NCBI GenBank assembly: GCA_025200525.1
Contig: CM045759.1
Coordinates: 4,278,001 to 4,342,000 of the forward strand
Reading direction: 5' to 3'
Length of the DNA: 64,000 nucleotides
Source of the DNA: Camellia lanceoleosa
Taxonomy: Eukaryota > Streptophyta > Magnoliopsida > Ericales > Theaceae
Positions 59,933 to 64,000 of the stretch are shown in pieces. The position numbers were made by a program, and so were the translations under genes. Every line of letters begins with the position of its first letter. Position 1 is the stretch's first letter. Below the pieces are notes generated by a model. The model was given only the letters and a program-made list of their open reading frames with translations. It was not told the origin of the DNA and searched no databases.

Positions 59933-60952
59933 ACATCAAAATTTTGGAAATTTCAGATTGTGTTCTTGAGCTCCCTTCAAACATTCCAACCACATTTCTT
60001 GCATAACATGGCTCCAACTTCACCTATATTTGTGCTAACATGATATAAATACCAAAACATATCATCATGGAGCTCAATTTCATGAATTAACCACATGCAT
60101 GCCCCAAATTGGCACTAAGCTCAACTCCAACATCACAATTTCATACATTCAAGCTCACATCTTCATAAACTGTACATGCATGTGATAAACTAGCCACATT
60201 CTCAACTTAGACAACACAATTGGTGATCGAAACATGAGTTCTAACCCAAAACTCTACATAGATCATGTATTTCAAGCTCATACATGTTATTTCAAAGCAA
60301 TTTCTTACATGCATGCATATGTCAAGCTTCAATACAACAAAATCAATTCAACTCATGCTTTTTATCCTTATTCAACTTTGAATTTTCAAATAGCAAACAA
60401 AACCCATGATTCAAGGGTTAATTACTCACCTAGGAGCCTTATACACCCAAGTTCCAGCCAAATCTTGAGCTTAATCTTCAAATTCCAAAGCTTGAGCCCA
60501 AGATTACACAATTCTCTCATTCTCTCTCTCTATTGCCGGCTCTCTCTTTATTTTGAGTCCCCAAAAACAGTCAAATGAAGTAAAGAAGAGAAAATAGAGG
60601 GTGTAGAGTCTTGCCAACAAAACCCACTAAGGCCAATATAATATAATAATAATAAGAATATAATAGAGCTCTAATTCATCAATTTAATTAGTTTAATCTA
60701 ACCAGAATCAATTTCTAATTAAATTTCACCGTAGGTTCTAAAAATTCCGTTAATCACAGTGGCGTAATCAATTTCGGGTTCTGTGGCCGATAAGGCCCTC
60801 AATTTAATTTCTAAAGCGAATTATTCAAACAGATATTCCTACGGTGAACAGATAGAATTTCAAATCACATAGTGACACATAAAATCATGCTAAACACATA
60901 ATCATACTCAAATTAAGGACCAATGAGCATACTACGGAACAGGGGTATCACA

Positions 60953-61179
60953 GTATATGATGTATGTATATATGTTTTGATTATGAATGTGACTTGTCCA
61001 TAAAAGTCTTTTTGCATACAGATTGTCACGGCTCATTGGACATCTTTTAATTATTGTTTTGGCTTCTGCCAGCCCCTTACTCTGTATTACTGTCTTTACT
61101 GTTATGCTGGCCTTTGGTAATCACGGGTTACTAGCCGATTGCGATACTAAACCCATAGGGGCGGGTTTGGGTCATGCCA
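60953..61179 (+). repeat. 3' LTR of element B, right part
   Basis: Sequence resumes at gtatatgatgtatgtata exactly where the left part stopped, matching 43,770-43,989 of the 5' LTR. The end reads GGGTCATGCCA, one base changed from the usual ACA terminus. It is followed by the target duplication taaac. Confidence 0.92.
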
Positions 61180-61184
61180 TAAAC

Positions 61185-62440
61185 CAAGTAAAAAAGTTAT
61201 TTCACATATCATTGTTTGGTAAATCACTAAACAATTTTGAATTAGCTTCTAATTTTATCTCTTTCTTAAACACTACAATGAATGTATACGTATTTATGGC
61301 ATTTCATGTTGAATCTCAACCTTTGGATTGTATTATAAACATGTAACCATGTCCATTTAGATAATAACAGCAATATATTTAATACTATTTAAAGCAATAA
61401 TGTTAATTTAACAATACATCTGTGTGTATAATTTCTAAGTTGTCTAGATTCTTGTAATCTAAATGTGGGAGTCATATACTCATCCATATTTATGAGACAT
61501 GGTTTATGTCTAATCCACTCTTTAGAATGGCGGGTTTAATTTAACTCATTATATGTGTTGATTTAAATTGTTTAGGGTGTCTCCTTTTTTCTTTTCTTTT
61601 TTTGGGTACAACAGAAGTGATTTTTTTATTTTTATTTTTTAATTTTATTTAGTGCCTCCCGAATAGATTATCATTAATGAAACAAAACCAAGTTGAACAA
61701 ACATAGATAGTCACATGTTTGGATTACATTTCAAAAATAGACTATTTTTTATTTTTTTGTTTTATTTTTTTTCTGAAGACAAATGTGGCCTAAACATGTG
61801 ACTAATGATATCCAATCGATCTAATTTTTGTGTGACAATCTACTCAAAATGCATTAAAAATTGAAATGTTTGAATCAACAAAGTGAAATTGTGGTGGCCC
61901 ATAATGGGCTAAACTAGATCCTTCAATCCAAATAATGGATTAGAGGAAAACTATATCCATATTTATGAGTCTCATTAACAGTGCTTTAAAGAGTTTTGAT
62001 TAATAAAATTTAAAAGAGTCGTACATTTCTTATGTCACACATTTTCATAAAAAAATATACAATCATTTTATTTATTAACAAATGCTCTTATTGTGAATGC
62101 TCCTTAAAAAATGAACTTGGAGTAGGTGTGTGCCAACACCCCTGTTGTGAGGCCCGTCAAAGCGTGTTTCAAGTTTATTTCATAGTCTGAATTGTTTATA
62201 TTATAAAATTTATTAGATCATACATTAAAAAAATCTAATCAATTGGACATATGTGGCCCTATAACAAAACAACATTTGCTTTAAAAACAAAATCATTGTT
62301 GGTATAATTTTGATAATTTTCTTAAAAATAATTAGTACTGAATTTTGTTATGAATAATATACTTGATAAACCTTATAATATATACGATTTAAATCATTAG
62401 AAAAGACTCAAAACACGCCCTCATGGAGTCTCACAGCATG
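61185..62440. other. AT-rich intergenic DNA
   Basis: I see no gene or well-bounded repeat here. T-rich tracts lie near 61,590 and 61,745. Confidence 0.4.
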
Positions 62441-62442
62441 GG

Positions 62443-62864
62443 AGCCGTTTGGTCTAGTTTTTTTCATTCAACTTATAACTTTTAGCTTAAAAAAAGCTAA
62501 AATTAGCTGTTTGTTTCAATTTTATCATACCAACTTCAACTTCTAACAGCCTTTTTTTTAAGACAAATAATCAGAATCTGAGAAGCAACCCCAAGGGTGC
62601 TTTTGATTCTCAAATTAAGTAGAGGGCTAGTTTTGAGGGGAAAAATTACTTAAATGCCTTTCACCAATTTGAAGTATTACCAAATTACCACTATATAAAC
62701 CACAAAAGGTCATTGTTCACTCTAAGGAGAGAAAGAGAGAGTGGCGATTTTTGGCATGAGAAAGGTGATTTCCAGCATGACGATCGGCGATTTCTGGTGT
62801 TGTGAACCAGAGCTCTCTCTCTCTCTCTCCTTCCCTCCGACGTTGTGAACCAGAGCTCTCTCTT

Positions 62865-62898
<34 letters not shown>

Positions 62899-63697
62899 CC
62901 TTCCTCTGACGTTGTGAACCATCGCAATGCGATCTGAAACCCTAGCGATCTGAAACTATCGCGATGCGAAACCCTAACCATCACGATGCGATCAACCTTC
63001 CGTGTTCTCTCAGGCGTTGCCATCGGGCCTCTCTCTTTCTCTGTCTTTCAATGACAGGCCTTTCTTTCTCTATCTCTCTTTCTCTCTCAATGATAGGCCT
63101 CCCTCTCTCTCTTCGCAATCAACCCTAGCTCTCTTTGTGTTCTCTCCAGTTTTGCAGAGGGCGGCCGATGGTGGCTAGGGCTCCGACGGTGGATAGGGTT
63201 TGGTATTATTGTAATGAATTAATAAATTAAAAAAACTTAGCAATTTTTATATTATTAATTTGTATTATAATGAAAAAAATCACAATTTTTATTTCACAAT
63301 TATTGATATTAATGAAAAAAATGAAATAATAAAAAAAATGAAATAACTTTTATTAAATGAAATTTTTAAAAAATGAAATAGCAATTGCTGTAATGAAATG
63401 TATCAATTTTTATATTAATTGATACTAATTATATTAACTTGTATTAATGAAATTATTTAAAAAAAAAATTAAAACTGAAGAAAATGAAAAAATAACAATT
63501 TTTATATCTTATAAGAGCAAAAAGAACATTACAAAGCAAAAAGCTATTTCATAACTTATTTAACAAACACTATTTAAATTTATAATCCAACAGTTACACC
63601 AAACAGATTAATAACTTTTGATTAAAATCATAATCTATAATCTGTTAAGGTATAATCTATAATCTGTTTTAACAGTTATACTAAACGGGACCATGGT
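62443..63697. mobile_element. Candidate inverted-repeat element of about 1.25 kb
   Basis: The left end catgggagccgtttggtcta resembles the reverse complement of the right end (catggtcccgtttagtataa). The interior holds long (TC)n tracts (62,811-62,900), repeated ctctctctc and acgttgtgaaccagagctct blocks, and gaaaccctag-rich sequence like a plant 5' UTR. No clean target duplication is seen. Confidence 0.4.
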
Positions 63698-64000
63698 ACT
63701 GTGCCCACCGACTCCAATTGATTAAAAAATTGGCTGAACAATTTTTTTTTATCACGTGGAAATAACAATTTTCCTGATTTGAGAAAAAATCATTAATGCT
63801 GGAGCACGAATTTTGTTAGGAATTTGAAAAGAGAAGAAAGAAAGTGAGTACGATGTAAGTAAAATATAATTATATTTCATTCACATTTTATTTATTTATT
63901 TATTTTTTCTTTATTTATTTATTTCTTTTTTTTTCAAATTCTTATCCAAATTCGTGCTTTAAACGCAATCTAAATTTATACATACTCGTTAAATGTATTT

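Larger units (their letters stand above)
51018..60952 (-). mobile_element. Chromovirus-type Ty3/gypsy element C, nested in element B
   Basis: Element C is 9,935 bp with LTRs of about 2.58 kb, a Met-type PBS, one gag-pol frame on the minus strand and a polypurine tract. The 5-bp duplication gtata is perfect (51,013-51,017 and 60,953-60,957). It lies inside the 3' LTR of element B, so it is the younger insertion. LTRs differ at roughly 5% over the first 165 bp by eye, mostly C/T differences. The frame has nine premature stops and one frameshift. It belongs to the same lineage as B, but its LTRs are a different family. Confidence 0.93.
58373..60952 (-). repeat. 5' LTR of element C (right copy)
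   Basis: The 2,580-bp LTR matches 51,018-53,595 throughout. It carries the same hairpin array (about 58,980-59,385) and CTCGAG cluster (about 59,706-59,932). Confidence 0.92.
41547..61179 (+). mobile_element. Chromovirus-type Ty3/gypsy element B, interrupted by element C
   Basis: Element B has a 5' LTR (41,547-43,989), an initiator-Met-type PBS, one gag-pol frame (44,195-48,704), a polypurine tract and a 3' LTR (48,726-51,012 continuing 60,953-61,179). The target duplication taaac is perfect (41,542-41,546 and 61,180-61,184). The 3' LTR is split by element C. The chromodomain-like C-terminal segment after integrase marks a chromovirus, probably Tekay/Del-like. Coding capacity is destroyed by 12 premature stops and a 4-bp insertion. 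The two LTRs differ at about 6% over the first 190 bp by eye. Confidence 0.92.

Noticed and set aside
62691..63023. A 110-residue minus-strand protein rich in Arg-Glu repeats
   Set aside because: It is produced by (TC)n microsatellites; there is no conserved motif or splice context.

Overview
This window looks like nuclear DNA from a eudicot plant. It holds one long intron-rich gene embedded in transposable-element remnants. The signs are AT-rich introns with plant-type splice sites, Ty3/gypsy, Ty1/copia, hAT, MULE-type and SINE repeats, and no bacterial gene organisation. I cannot name the species. I found no rRNA genes, functional tRNA genes or CRISPR arrays.

Layout. (1) 1-11,218: a decayed minus-strand Ty3/gypsy element of the Tat/Athila-like type. 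Its 5' LTR (10,690-11,218) is intact and its 3' end lies off the left edge. Its reverse transcriptase is split by a probable solo LTR (4,417-7,647). (2) 11,219-13,479: intergenic DNA with a small non-autonomous hAT element and a 28-bp perfect palindrome upstream of the gene. (3) 13,480-32,892: the only convincing host gene, 14 exons on the plus strand, encoding a 358-residue protein with about four membrane segments and a C-terminal coiled coil (TMEM192-family / plant FIP1-like, tentative). Its introns carry a 3.7-kb hAT transposon, a SINE, a MITE, a copia LTR remnant and tandem duplications. (4) 32,893-41,546: an intergenic transposon graveyard with two hAT derivatives, two sister MITEs with perfect 9-bp target duplications, other inverted-repeat elements, and a local duplication that preserves the empty site of one hAT insertion. 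(5) 41,547-61,179: a plus-strand chromovirus-type Ty3/gypsy element (element B) whose 3' LTR is interrupted by a complete minus-strand element (element C, 51,018-60,952). Both have exact 5-bp target duplications. (6) 61,180-64,000: AT-rich DNA with one candidate inverted-repeat element.

Elements B and C each have gag, protease, RT, RNase H, integrase and a chromodomain-like tail in one frame. Both are dead: I count 12 premature stops plus a 4-bp insertion in B, and nine premature stops plus a frameshift in C. Most stops are TAG or TGA that C-to-T change at CAG, TGG or CGA codons would explain, which suggests decay by deamination of methylated cytosine.

The least conventional signals are in the LTRs. 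Element C LTRs carry about 13 copies of a 30-bp repeat built on a short hairpin. LTRs of B and C both carry clusters of the palindrome CGCTCGAGCG, and that cluster differs strongly between the two otherwise similar LTRs of B. I found no clearly new protein system; the novelty is in repeat architecture.
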